Of a stretch of DNA of 22,711 nucleotides, positions 1-7,345 are shown piece after piece. Made by a program: the position numbers and the translations under genes. Numbering within the stretch: the first letter of the stretch is position 1; each line of letters begins with the position of its first letter. Source of the stretch: an uncultured Erysipelotrichaceae bacterium. GTDB lineage: Bacteria > Bacillota_I > Bacilli_A > Erysipelotrichales > Erysipelotrichaceae. The stretch lies in NCBI GenBank assembly GCA_934675465.1, contig CAKUQM010000027.1:1-22711 (forward strand), in the 5' to 3' direction. The notes under the pieces are model-generated. The model ran no database searches. It saw only the letters and a list, made by a program, of their open reading frames with translations, and had not been told where the DNA came from.

Positions 1-1
1 G

Positions 2-178
2 CTTATTGTTGCTCAAAGAATTTCAACAATTAAGAATGCCGATAAGATTATCGTTTTAGATGAGGGTAAGATTGTTGGCATGGGCAAGCATAGTGAGCTA
101 ATGAAGGATTGTGATGTATATAAGGAGATTGCATATTCACAATTGTCTAAGGAGGAATTAGAAGATGCCTGCGCATAG
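2..178 (+). CDS. ABC exporter subunit, C-terminal end only (degenerate-site half)
   Basis: This is the last 58 codons of a gene that starts before the window. The frame reads LIVAQRISTIKNADKIIVLD and ends in TAG. It is the end of an ABC-exporter nucleotide-binding domain: the switch (H-loop) region, then the D-E-G-K-I turn and the C-terminal helix. The switch residue that is normally His (in AHR) is Gln here (AQR). In heterodimeric exporters such as BmrC/LmrC/EfrA-type subunits, this is known for the half that contributes the degenerate ATP site. The frame overlaps the next exporter gene by 14 nt, so the two are probably translated together and pair as a heterodimer. The transported substrate cannot be told from the sequence; multidrug or peptide export are the usual roles. 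Confidence 0.85.
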   Translation, partial: LIVAQRISTIKNADKIIVLDEGKIVGMGKHSELMKDCDVYKEIAYSQLSKEELEDACA

Positions 179-1979
179 AGCGATGAAAAAAGAGAAGGCC
201 AAGAATTTTAAGGGCAGCATGCTTCATCTTCTTGACTATATTAAGGATTATCATTTTAGAATTATTCTAGTTTTAATTCTAGTTGTTTGTTCTACTATTA
301 TCTCCGTAGTAGGGCCTAAGATTGCTGGTGGCATTACTACTAAAATCTATGAGGGTATTGTTGGTAAGGTAACTGGTGGTAGTGGCATTGATTTTGATGC
401 CATCTTTAAGATTGTTACAACGATGGCAATATTGTATGCATGTAGTGCTTTGATCAATTATGTTTCTAATTTGATCATGGTTAAGACTAGTGTTGATTTA
501 ACTTATCGTCTAAGGGATGATGTTTCTAAGAAGATAAATAGATTACCACTTAAGTTCTTTGATAAGCACAGTCATGGTGAAGTGTTATCAAGAGTTACTA
601 ATGATGTAGATACTATTGCGAATAATTTGAGTAATACAATTACGCAAATGTTGTCTAGTGTGGTTACTGTTATTGGTGTGCTTTATATGATGTTTTCTAT
701 ATCATTTAAGCTTACTATTGTAGCTTTGTGTGTATTACCTTTAACCGCTTTTTGCGCAACTTTTATTGTTAAGCATTCACAAAAATATTTCTATAAACAA
801 CAATCAGCATTAGGTGAGGCTAATGGTTTGATTGAAGAGATGTATTCAGGTCATTTAGTAGTTAAGGCTTATAACTATGAGGATAAGTCAATTAAGGACT
901 TTGATAAGATTAATAAGAACTTAGAGGAGTCTGCTCATAAGTCACAGTTCTATTCAGCTATTATGATGCCAGTTACTGGTTTTATTGGTAATTTGATTTA
1001 TGTGGCTGTATGTTTACTTGGCGGTTATGAGGCAATTAAAGGAAGGATTACAGTTGGTGATATCCAGGCTTTGATTCAATATGTTAGAAACTTGAATCAA
1101 CCAGTTTCCCAGGCTTCACAGTTGTTGAGTAATATTCAGTCAATGGCTGCTGCGGCTGAGCGTATTTTTGAGATTTTGGATGAACAAGAGGAAGAGCCTG
1201 ATTGTGCAAATCCTGTTAGTATCTATGATGATAATGGTGATTTAACAATCAAGGGCAATGTTTCTTTTGAGAATGTACGCTTTGGTTATGATCTGGATAA
1301 TATCGTTATTAAGGATTTCTCAATGTATGTTAAGCCGGGTCAAAATGTAGCTATTGTTGGGCCTACTGGTGCTGGTAAGACTACTCTTGTTAAGTTGTTG
1401 ATGCGTTTCTATGAATTGAATGGTGGCACTATTTATGTTGATGGCCATGATATTAAGGATTATACAAGAAGTGATTTAAGATCTTTGTTTGGTATGGTTT
1501 TACAGGATACTTGGTTATATAGTGGTTCTATTAAGGACAATATCAAGTATGGTAAGTTGGATGCGACTGATGAAGAAGTATATGCAGCTTGTAAGATGGC
1601 TCATGTTCATCATTTCATTAAGACTTTGGATCAGGGATATGATACACAAATATCTGATGAGACTAGTGGCATTTCCCAGGGTCAGAAGCAGTTGTTGACT
1701 ATTGCCAGAGCTTTCTTGAAGGATCCTAAGATTTTGATTCTAGATGAGGCTACTTCTAGTGTTGATACGCGTACTGAAGAGTTGATTCAACAGGCTATGG
1801 AGAAGCTGATGGAGAATAGAACTTCGTTTGTCATTGCCCATCGTTTGAGTACTATTAAGAATGCTGATATTATTATCGTTCTTGATAAGGGTGATGTAGT
1901 TGAAGTAGGTAATCATCAAGAGTTGTTGGCTAAGAAGGGTTTCTATTACAACTTATATAATTCGCAATTTGAGGAATAG
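165..1979 (+). CDS. ABC exporter subunit, membrane domain plus ATPase (canonical half)
   Basis: A 604-residue half-transporter. A six-helix exporter membrane domain occupies roughly residues 25-330 and the nucleotide-binding domain roughly 365-600. Walker A (GPTGAGKTT) is at 399-407. The signature is unusual, reading ISQGQ at 503-507 instead of LSGGQ. Walker B is at 522-528 and ends in Asp527-Glu528, the H-loop His is 559, and the D-loop (SSVD) is intact. Catalytic residues are therefore all present here, while the upstream partner has a Gln in the switch position; this is the pattern of BmrCD/LmrCD/EfrAB-like heterodimers. AAGGAGG at 149-155 lies 9 nt before the ATG at 165 and fixes this start; a downstream ATG at 183 has no comparable site. 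The role is ATP-driven export across the cytoplasmic membrane, substrate unknown. Confidence 0.93.
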   Translation: MPAHRAMKKEKAKNFKGSMLHLLDYIKDYHFRIILVLILVVCSTIISVVGPKIAGGITTKIYEGIVGKVTGGSGIDFDAIFKIVTTMAILYACSALINYVSNLIMVKTSVDLTYRLRDDVSKKINRLPLKFFDKHSHGEVLSRVTNDVDTIANNLSNTITQMLSSVVTVIGVLYMMFSISFKLTIVALCVLPLTAFCATFIVKHSQKYFYKQQSALGEANGLIEEMYSGHLVVKAYNYEDKSIKDFDKINKNLEESAHKSQFYSAIMMPVTGFIGNLIYVAVCLLGGYEAIKGRITVGDIQALIQYVRNLNQPVSQASQLLSNIQSMAAAAERIFEILDEQEEEPDCANPVSIYDDNGDLTIKGNVSFENVRFGYDLDNIVIKDFSMYVKPGQNVAIVGPTGAGKTTLVKLLMRFYELNGGTIYVDGHDIKDYTRSDLRSLFGMVLQDTWLYSGSIKDNIKYGKLDATDEEVYAACKMAHVHHFIKTLDQGYDTQISDETSGISQGQKQLLTIARAFLKDPKILILDEATSSVDTRTEELIQQAMEKLMENRTSFVIAHRLSTIKNADIIIVLDKGDVVEVGNHQELLAKKGFYYNLYNSQFEE

Positions 1980-1996
1980 TTACATTCCTCTTTTTT
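1971..1996 (+). terminator. Rho-independent terminator overlapping the exporter stop codon
   Basis: GAGGAAT (1971-1977) pairs with ATTCCTC (1984-1990) around a 6-nt loop and is followed by six T. The stop codon of the exporter gene (1977-1979) lies at the stem-loop junction, so the last codons double as the terminator stem. It separates the exporter pair from the peptidase gene. Confidence 0.85.
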
Positions 1997-2027
1997 ATAT
2001 AATTGAAGTAGATGATTGGAGAACGCT

Positions 2028-3521
2028 ATGAATAAAGAAGAGATGATTAAAAAGTATGAAGACTATAGAGAACGTTTAAATGCTTATGAACTGATGATTA
2101 ACACAGTATGTTTTGATAAGAATACGATTGCGCCTGTGATGGGTAATAAGTATCGTAATCAGATGCTTAATATTATTGTGGGCGAGGCTTATGTGATTGA
2201 GACTGATCCTGAGATTATTAAGCTGGTTGATGAGTTAAGTGAAATGGACTTGGGTGAAGACTTAAATAGGGATATTTTCTTGACTAAGAAGTCGCTTGAG
2301 AATGCTTCTAAGTTTACTAAGGAAGAAGTGATGGAGTTCAATAATGCCTTTAGTGAATCTTTTGATGCTTGGTTAGTAGCTAAGGAAAAGGGCGATTATA
2401 GCTTGTTTGAGAAGCATTTAATTAAGGTTATTGAAATTGCGAAGAAGAAGGCAGTAAGACGTAATCCTAATGAATTAGCTTACAATGTGATGTTGGATGA
2501 TTATGAAGAGGGTATGACTATTGATAAGTATGAGGAATTCTTCAAGCTTATTAAGGAAGAGTTGTTGCCTCTTATTAAGGAAGTGGATAGTAAGAAGGAT
2601 TATATTGATGATTCTTTCTTGTATAAGTATTATCCAAAGGATAAACAAGCTTTATTTAATGAGAGATTAAAGGAATATATTTGTTTTGATAAGTCATGGG
2701 GTTATTTGGGTCAAAGTGAGCATCCTTTTACTAATGGTTTGAGTAAGAATGATGTTCGTATTACTACTAATTATGATGAATACAATATCGCTTCTAATAT
2801 CTTTAGTGTTATTCATGAAGTGGGTCATGCTCATTATGAACATAATATTTTGGATAAGTATGATGGTACTAATATTAAGAAGTATATTTCTAGTGGTATG
2901 CATGAATCGCAGTCTCGTTTCTTAGAGAATTATGTTGGTAGAAGAAAGTCTTTCTGGGTTGGCTTGTATCCTTATTTACAAGAACTATTTCCTGAGAATT
3001 TGGGTGATGTTGATTTGGATGCTTTTATAAAAGCTATTAATGCGTCTAAGTGTTCTTTGATTAGAACTGAGGCTGATGAGTTGACTTATCCTATTCATAT
3101 TTTAATTAGATATGAGATTGAAAAGGGCTTATGTGATGGAAATATCAGTTGTGATAAGTTGAATGAGACTTGGAATCAAAAGTATAAGGAGTATTTGGGT
3201 GTTGATGTAGAGAGTGATAGAGATGGTATTTTACAGGATGTTCATTGGTCTGATGCTTCATTTGGTTATTTTCCTACTTACGCTTTGGGTAGCGCTTTTG
3301 GTGCTCAATTCTTGGCTACTATTGAAAAGGAATTGGATTTAGATAATTTATTAGAAAATGGTAAGTTTGATGAATTGGTTGCTTATTTAAGGGATCATAT
3401 TCAATTTGATGGTGCTTTACATAATTATGAATATATTTTAAATAGAGCTACTAAAGAGGATTTTAATCCTAGATATTATGTTGATTATTTAAAGAATAAA
3501 TATACAAAGTTGTATGAATAA
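2028..3521 (+). CDS. M32 family metallocarboxypeptidase (carboxypeptidase Taq type)
   Basis: A 497-residue zinc carboxypeptidase that removes C-terminal residues from peptides in the cytoplasm; family M32 members are about 500 residues. The family's signature blocks are present in order: HPF (in SEHPFTNG), DVRITT, the zinc motif HEVGH at 263-267, HESQSRFLEN (supplying the third metal ligand region), IRTEADELTYP, and a GILQDVHWSDASFG block matching GxxQDxHW. The frame is open from a TTG at 2016, but ATG at 2028 is preceded by GGAG at 2018-2021 at good spacing, so 2028 is preferred. The 3' end overlaps the next gene by 8 nt. A TATAAT-like box at 1998-2003 could be its -10, but no convincing -35 is seen. 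The role is probably peptide turnover. Confidence 0.94.
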   Translation: MNKEEMIKKYEDYRERLNAYELMINTVCFDKNTIAPVMGNKYRNQMLNIIVGEAYVIETDPEIIKLVDELSEMDLGEDLNRDIFLTKKSLENASKFTKEEVMEFNNAFSESFDAWLVAKEKGDYSLFEKHLIKVIEIAKKKAVRRNPNELAYNVMLDDYEEGMTIDKYEEFFKLIKEELLPLIKEVDSKKDYIDDSFLYKYYPKDKQALFNERLKEYICFDKSWGYLGQSEHPFTNGLSKNDVRITTNYDEYNIASNIFSVIHEVGHAHYEHNILDKYDGTNIKKYISSGMHESQSRFLENYVGRRKSFWVGLYPYLQELFPENLGDVDLDAFIKAINASKCSLIRTEADELTYPIHILIRYEIEKGLCDGNISCDKLNETWNQKYKEYLGVDVESDRDGILQDVHWSDASFGYFPTYALGSAFGAQFLATIEKELDLDNLLENGKFDELVAYLRDHIQFDGALHNYEYILNRATKEDFNPRYYVDYLKNKYTKLYE

Positions 3522-4599
3522 TATAGTTTCTTATGCAAAGGACGTTACTTCTACTTTTGAAGAACTTCCTTTCTCTAATGTAGATAGTTTGATTCTTTCT
3601 TGGCTTGCTTATTTTAGATATCCAAAGATTACTAAAGTAAGTACTTTTAGTGGTGCTAAGCTTAAGGATTTGTATTGCGTAGAATATTTTGATGAGATGT
3701 TTAGTGATACTTATGATCCTGAAAGTAGTAGGGAATTGTTTACTTATTTGGCTTGTAGTCCTCGTTTTAGGAATATTGTCCTAAAGGCTTATACTTGTAA
3801 GTCTGATAAGTCTAAGCAGGAGCAGTTTTCGGCTATTACTTTTAAGATAAATGATCATTTTCATTATGTAGCCTATAGGGGTACTGATTCTACGATTGTG
3901 GGTTGGAAGGAAGACTTTAATATGGCCTTTAGGTATCCTATTAGGGCACAAGAGGATGCTTATGATTATTTGAAAAAGATTGCCTTAAGAACAAATGGTG
4001 ATTTGATGGTTGGTGGTCATTCTAAGGGTGGTAACTTGGCTGTTTATGCCTTGGCGAACAGCGATGATTTTATAAAGAGAAGAATAGTAAAGGCCTATTC
4101 ACATGATGGTCCAGGTTTCTTAGAGGAAGTATTAAAGAGCGATAGTTTTCAATCTATTAGTAATAAGATTGATAAGACCGTTCCTAAGTCTTCGATGATT
4201 GGTATGTTTCTTCAACAACATGAAAATTATCGTGTAGTGTCTAGTAATAGTTTTAGTGTTTGGCAACATAATCCTTTCTCTTGGACTATTAAGGGTAATG
4301 AATTTGAATATATCGATGATTTGACTAATGATGCAAAGTATTTTAATCATACTTTAAATGAGTGGGTAGCGAGTTTAACCAATGAGGAAAGAGAAAGGCT
4401 TGTGGATATCTTGTTTAGTTTGATTGATGATGATGTTGATAAGACTGATGAGATTTTTAAGAATTGGCAAACTACTATCCCTAATGCCTTGAAGGTTATA
4501 TCTAATACTGATGAACAAACTAAGAATTTTGTGAAGGATATTGTAAAGGAATTCTTTAGTTTGTGCGTGAAGAATTTCCCTGAGTTGTTTAAGAAATAA
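3514..4599 (+). CDS. Mbeg1-like / DUF2974 alpha/beta-hydrolase-like protein
   Basis: 361 residues. The N-terminal part (NVDSLILSWLAYFRY) and the central block match the layout I know for the DUF2974 (Mbeg1-like) family. A lipase-type nucleophile elbow, GGHSKGGNLAVYAL, places the candidate nucleophile Ser at residue 170, followed by an SHDGPGF segment that could hold further catalytic residues. An upstream FHYVAYRGTD stretch is also typical of lipase_3-like folds. There is no signal peptide or membrane helix, so it is probably cytoplasmic. It starts 8 nt inside the M32 gene with no strong ribosome binding site, which suggests translational coupling. The substrate is unknown; a lipid or ester hydrolase is only inferred from the GxSxG elbow. 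Confidence 0.85.
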   Translation: MNNIVSYAKDVTSTFEELPFSNVDSLILSWLAYFRYPKITKVSTFSGAKLKDLYCVEYFDEMFSDTYDPESSRELFTYLACSPRFRNIVLKAYTCKSDKSKQEQFSAITFKINDHFHYVAYRGTDSTIVGWKEDFNMAFRYPIRAQEDAYDYLKKIALRTNGDLMVGGHSKGGNLAVYALANSDDFIKRRIVKAYSHDGPGFLEEVLKSDSFQSISNKIDKTVPKSSMIGMFLQQHENYRVVSSNSFSVWQHNPFSWTIKGNEFEYIDDLTNDAKYFNHTLNEWVASLTNEERERLVDILFSLIDDDVDKTDEIFKNWQTTIPNALKVISNTDEQTKNFVKDIVKEFFSLCVKNFPELFKK

Positions 4600-4600
4600 T

Positions 4601-4678
4601 AAGTTCGTTGTAAAAAGTGTGGTGTACTACAAAAGTTCGTTGTAAAAAGTGTAGTGATACCACATTTTTTCGTTGTAA
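4601..4678. repeat. Tandem repeat, 32-33 bp period, 2.3 copies
   Basis: AAGTTCGTTGTAAAAAGTGT occurs perfectly at 4601-4620 and 4633-4652, and the following bases (GGTGTACTACA and AGTGATACCACA) are related. The core TTCGTTGTAA recurs a third time at 4669-4678. The array starts 2 nt after the hydrolase stop codon. The spacers are too short for a CRISPR. The remainder of the 379-nt gap (4679-4978) holds a perfect hairpin, a copy of another repeat and the HTH promoter, but no coding region I can support. Confidence 0.75.
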
Positions 4679-4727
4679 TTTTTGTTGGCCATGTGAGTAA
4701 TAGAAGAAAGACAATTGGTTGAAAAAT

Positions 4728-4761
4728 ATTTTACAGTGACATAAAAATATCACTGTAAAAT
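4728..4761. repeat. Perfect 12-bp inverted repeat (hairpin)
   Basis: ATTTTACAGTGA (4728-4739) is the exact reverse complement of TCACTGTAAAAT (4750-4761), with a 10-nt A/T-rich loop. No U-tract follows on either strand, so it is not a typical terminator. It could be the end of a degraded mobile element, a regulator site, or an RNA hairpin downstream of the hydrolase gene. Confidence 0.7.
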
Positions 4762-4801
4762 TTGAGGAAACTTCATATTTATTAACAAGAAAAAAACTTC
4801 T

Positions 4802-4826
4802 ATCACAAAAACGCTGAATAGATAAT
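4802..4826. repeat. Dispersed short repeat, upstream copy (CACAAAAACRCGGAATAGATA type)
   Basis: ATCACAAAAACGCTGAATAGATAAT resembles the two copies at 5276-5322 just after the HTH gene, with one or two differences in the ACACGGAAT core. A weaker echo (ACACGGAGTAG) sits at 4900-4910. The copies bracket the HTH gene in the same orientation, consistent with a footprint of insertion or recombination, or with repeated regulator sites. Confidence 0.55.
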
Positions 4827-4941
4827 AAACGACTGCTTAATAAAGACAACTATAATATTTGTTCGTGATAGGGACAGTAAGCCTATTATTAATAAATATA
4901 CACGGAGTAGCAAGATGCTATTCTTTTATTTTGAATGAGTT

Positions 4942-4966
4942 TATAATATGTTGTATGCAACATATT
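4942..4966 (+). promoter_or_regulatory. Putative -10 box with overlapping 9-bp palindrome (operator)
   Basis: TATAAT at 4942-4947 overlaps a perfect inverted repeat, AATATGTTG (4945-4953) and CAACATATT (4958-4966), with a 4-nt centre. No good -35 is visible at 17 nt. The palindrome lies just before the ribosome binding site of the HTH gene, the usual place for an autoregulatory operator of an antitoxin-type regulator. The operator role is inference. Confidence 0.55.
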
Positions 4967-4978
4967 TAGGAGAGTATT

Positions 4979-5272
4979 ATGATTACTTACAAAGAATATA
5001 AAAATAAATGTTTAGAAGATTCTAACTTTAAAAAGGAATATGATGACTTAGAACCTGAATACGACATTATTAATGCGATGATAAAAGCTAGAAAGGAAAA
5101 AGGCCTCACTCAGAAACAATTATCTGAATTAACTGGTATTAGCCAAGCTGATATTTCTAGAATTGAAAATGGTACTAGAAATCCTAGTTTGGAAATGATT
5201 AAAAGGTTAGCGACAGGTATGGGTATGCGTTTAAAACTTGAATTTATTCCTGTTTCTAAAGTAGAAGACTAG
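4979..5272 (+). CDS. XRE/HigA-type helix-turn-helix antitoxin-like regulator
   Basis: 97 residues. The N-terminal segment (FKKEYDDLEPEYDIINAMIKAR) is the extension seen in HigA antitoxins of the HigB-HigA (Gp49/RelE-like toxin) class. A Cro/C1-type HTH follows at about 40-90, with the recognition region GLTQKQLSELTGISQADISR. AGGAGAG at 4968-4974 supports the ATG at 4979. In such systems the toxin gene normally lies immediately upstream, but the 379 nt before this gene contain no HigB-like reading frame, so this appears to be an orphan antitoxin or stand-alone repressor. Ten of its twelve lysine codons are AAA, unlike the AAG-rich genes upstream, which points to acquisition by transfer. It could autoregulate through the palindrome at 4945-4966. 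Confidence 0.85.
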   Translation: MITYKEYKNKCLEDSNFKKEYDDLEPEYDIINAMIKARKEKGLTQKQLSELTGISQADISRIENGTRNPSLEMIKRLATGMGMRLKLEFIPVSKVED

Positions 5273-5275
5273 TAT

Positions 5276-5322
5276 TATCACAAAAACACGGAATGAAATG
5301 CCACAAAAACACGGAATAGATA
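5276..5322. repeat. Two adjacent copies of the CACAAAAACACGGAAT repeat
   Basis: CACAAAAACACGGAAT occurs at 5279-5294 and again at 5302-5317, a 23-nt period; the second copy extends into AGATA like the upstream copy at 4802-4826. They start 4 nt after the HTH stop codon and end just before the promoter of the ATPase gene. Confidence 0.65.
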
Positions 5323-5327
5323 GAAAA

Positions 5328-5357
5328 TTGACTATTTATCGTAAAAAAATTACGATA
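5328..5357 (+). promoter_or_regulatory. Promoter of the ATPase/TOPRIM-like cassette with overlapping inverted repeat
   Basis: TTGACT (5328-5333), a 17-nt spacer and TACGAT (5351-5356) form a credible sigma-A promoter. An inverted repeat, TATCGTAA (5337-5344) and TTACGATA (5350-5357), lies in the spacer and covers the -10, so a repressor bound there would block transcription. Its sequence differs from the palindrome before the HTH gene, so the same regulator is not implied. Confidence 0.6.
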
Positions 5358-5433
5358 TAAATAATATATTAAGTAAATTAGTTGCGATTAGTTTTGGTAA
5401 AAGATAAAATATAGGTAATAGGAGGATTCTATA

Positions 5434-6603
5434 ATGCTTACTAAAATTACTCTTGATAACTTTAAGTCTTTTAAGAATAAAACAGTTGTTGATTTAACTA
5501 AAACTAACTATACAATTCTTCCACAAAATGTAGCTGATAATGGTGTTTTAAAGGGTTGCATTTTTGTGGGTGCTAATGCATCTGGTAAATCTACTATTAT
5601 CTTGGCGGTAAAGTTGCTTCTTGATTTACTATTCTCGGAAAGAAATATTAATTCAGGAATGTTTCTTTGTATGTTTGGCGATAGTAATAAATATTCTCTT
5701 TCTTATGAATTTTTAATCGAAAATAAAACAATTAGATATTCTTTTGAAGTTGATGTGGCTAAGAAAATGATTTCAGAATTATTGCATATAGATAACGAAT
5801 TATTACTTCAAAGAATGGGCTTATCTGCTAAATCTTATATAGCTGATTCAAATGGTGTTAATTATGATGAAGAGGATGTTGGCAAGGATTCTTTGTTCTT
5901 AAGAACTCTATACTTTAATACAAAATTTGCGTCTAATTCAACTCTTGGCAGTTGGATGGATTATTTAAAGAAATCTTTCTATGTGAATATGTTTAAGGGT
6001 GAGATTGTTTCTTATGGAAAAAGAGATATGACTATTGCGACTTATCTTGATAATGGCGGTTGCGAGGTGATTAATAATTTCTTTGATGAATATAACTTTG
6101 AACAAAAAGTTGAATTTGTCCACAGTACAAGTGGAGGAAAGATTAGTTTTGTGGCAGGGGAAGATGAAGATGTTAAAACTGTTTTCTTTAAACGCAAAGG
6201 TATTGAAGTTCCGATTCCTTTCTTTGAAGAATCTTTAGGTAATCAAAACTTATTAAGGATTCTTCCTGTATTTTTAAGCGCTATAAATAATGGCGGGATG
6301 TTATTGATTGATGAATTTTCTAGTGGCTTTCATAATGAACTTGAGAGTTTACTTGTCAGATATTTTATGGAAAAGGCAAATCATGCTCAAATGTTGTTTG
6401 TATTTCATTCAACAAATCTATTAAGTAATTCAATTCTTCGCCCAGATCAAGAATATTCAGTTGAATTCCAAGACCAAAACGGAAGTACTGTTAGAAGATT
6501 TTCATCTGAACAACCACGTTCAGCTCAGAATATAGAGAAGATGTATGTGAGTGGTGTATTTGGTGGGCTTCCTGGATATAAAGAGGTGGTTGATGAAGCT
6601 TAA
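5434..6603 (+). CDS. AAA family ATPase, RloA/AbiLi-like (putative defence)
   Basis: 389 residues. It begins with MLTKITLDNFKSFKN, the SMC/RecF-like start of AAA_15/AAA_21 ATPases. Walker A (GANASGKST) is at 46-54. An ABC-like signature region (LGNQNLLRIL) precedes Walker B MLLIDE at 289-294, and a switch His is at 325 (FHSTN). The SSGFHNELESLLVRYF block after Walker B is typical of ATPases in OLD-like, RloA, AbiLi and AriA (PARIS) systems. An AGGAGG site precedes the ATG. It overlaps the next gene by 11 nt, which marks a two-gene functional unit. By family knowledge such ATPases sense or hold back a partner nuclease during phage infection; that function here is inference. It might instead be a paired ATPase with a non-defence role. 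Confidence 0.87.
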   Translation: MLTKITLDNFKSFKNKTVVDLTKTNYTILPQNVADNGVLKGCIFVGANASGKSTIILAVKLLLDLLFSERNINSGMFLCMFGDSNKYSLSYEFLIENKTIRYSFEVDVAKKMISELLHIDNELLLQRMGLSAKSYIADSNGVNYDEEDVGKDSLFLRTLYFNTKFASNSTLGSWMDYLKKSFYVNMFKGEIVSYGKRDMTIATYLDNGGCEVINNFFDEYNFEQKVEFVHSTSGGKISFVAGEDEDVKTVFFKRKGIEVPIPFFEESLGNQNLLRILPVFLSAINNGGMLLIDEFSSGFHNELESLLVRYFMEKANHAQMLFVFHSTNLLSNSILRPDQEYSVEFQDQNGSTVRRFSSEQPRSAQNIEKMYVSGVFGGLPGYKEVVDEA

Positions 6604-7345
6604 TAAGGAAAAACGTATAGGCAGAATTCTTTTTGTAGTGGAAGGAAGCCAAACTGAATTCTCTATTTTAAAGCGCATCTTTTCTAATATTCTTGGTTAT
6701 ACATATATTGAGAAGCGTAGAAATAAATTAACATATTTTACAAATGGAAAGGATCGTTATTCTCAAGTCGCCATAATCAATACCAAAGAGAGCAACATTA
6801 AAGATATAAGCGAAAATGAAGATTATCTAGATGAAGTGTTTGAAACACTACGAGAAAGATATCATTTTCCTGTGGACCAATCAGCGATTTATTACCTATT
6901 TGATAGAGATCCCAAATCAAACACAAATACTGAATTAATTGAAAAATACATATTATCACTCGCAAATCCATATGATAATGAAGATTTCAAGGCGGGACAA
7001 TTATTAAGCTATCCAAGCGTAGAAAGTTATATTGTTTCTAATTTTAAAAATGATGCCAGAAATATGTGTTTCTCACTTGGAAGAGAAATTAAAACATATA
7101 TAGGAAAAAATACTGATATACAGATTAACAAGATATCTGAAGAGACTATTATAAAAGCAGCTGATGAATTCTTAAGATATCTATCTGATGAACAAATTGC
7201 TTTTGATATTGATAACTTTTCTAACGCCTCTCATAACATATTTAATAAGCAAGAAATCGAATATTTATCAGGTAGAGGATTTAAATTGTTTTCGATGTTG
7301 ACACTTGCATTTTTGCAAATGGGGATTATAGACATGGAATTATAA
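6593..7345 (+). CDS. RloB/TOPRIM-like effector partner of the ATPase
   Basis: 250 residues from ATG 6593, preceded by an AGAGGTGG site inside the ATPase gene. An open frame extends further upstream (to about 6551), but the ribosome binding site favours 6593. The N-terminus (RILFVVEGSQTE) gives the first acidic motif (Glu17, with Glu22). FDRD at 103-106 gives the second, and SYPSVESYIVS supplies Glu144. This spacing of VEG, DxD and a later Glu matches the TOPRIM-like arrangement of RloB, AbiLii and DUF4435-type proteins. The pairing with an overlapping AAA ATPase is the strongest support. It is predicted to be a nuclease effector, for example acting on tRNA or DNA; no catalytic function is demonstrated. 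Its codon use is AAA-rich. The next reading frame segment continues in the same phase after its TAA. Confidence 0.8.
   Translation: MKLNKEKRIGRILFVVEGSQTEFSILKRIFSNILGYTYIEKRRNKLTYFTNGKDRYSQVAIINTKESNIKDISENEDYLDEVFETLRERYHFPVDQSAIYYLFDRDPKSNTNTELIEKYILSLANPYDNEDFKAGQLLSYPSVESYIVSNFKNDARNMCFSLGREIKTYIGKNTDIQINKISEETIIKAADEFLRYLSDEQIAFDIDNFSNASHNIFNKQEIEYLSGRGFKLFSMLTLAFLQMGIIDMEL

Noticed and set aside
4601..4678. Possible CRISPR array from direct repeats with regular spacing
   Set aside because: Only two full repeats, 12-13 nt between them, and no cas genes in the window.
4589..4849. Minus-strand frame of 86 codons over the repeats
   Set aside because: It starts at a non-ATG codon without a ribosome binding site, runs across the tandem repeat and hairpin, and has no recognisable motif.
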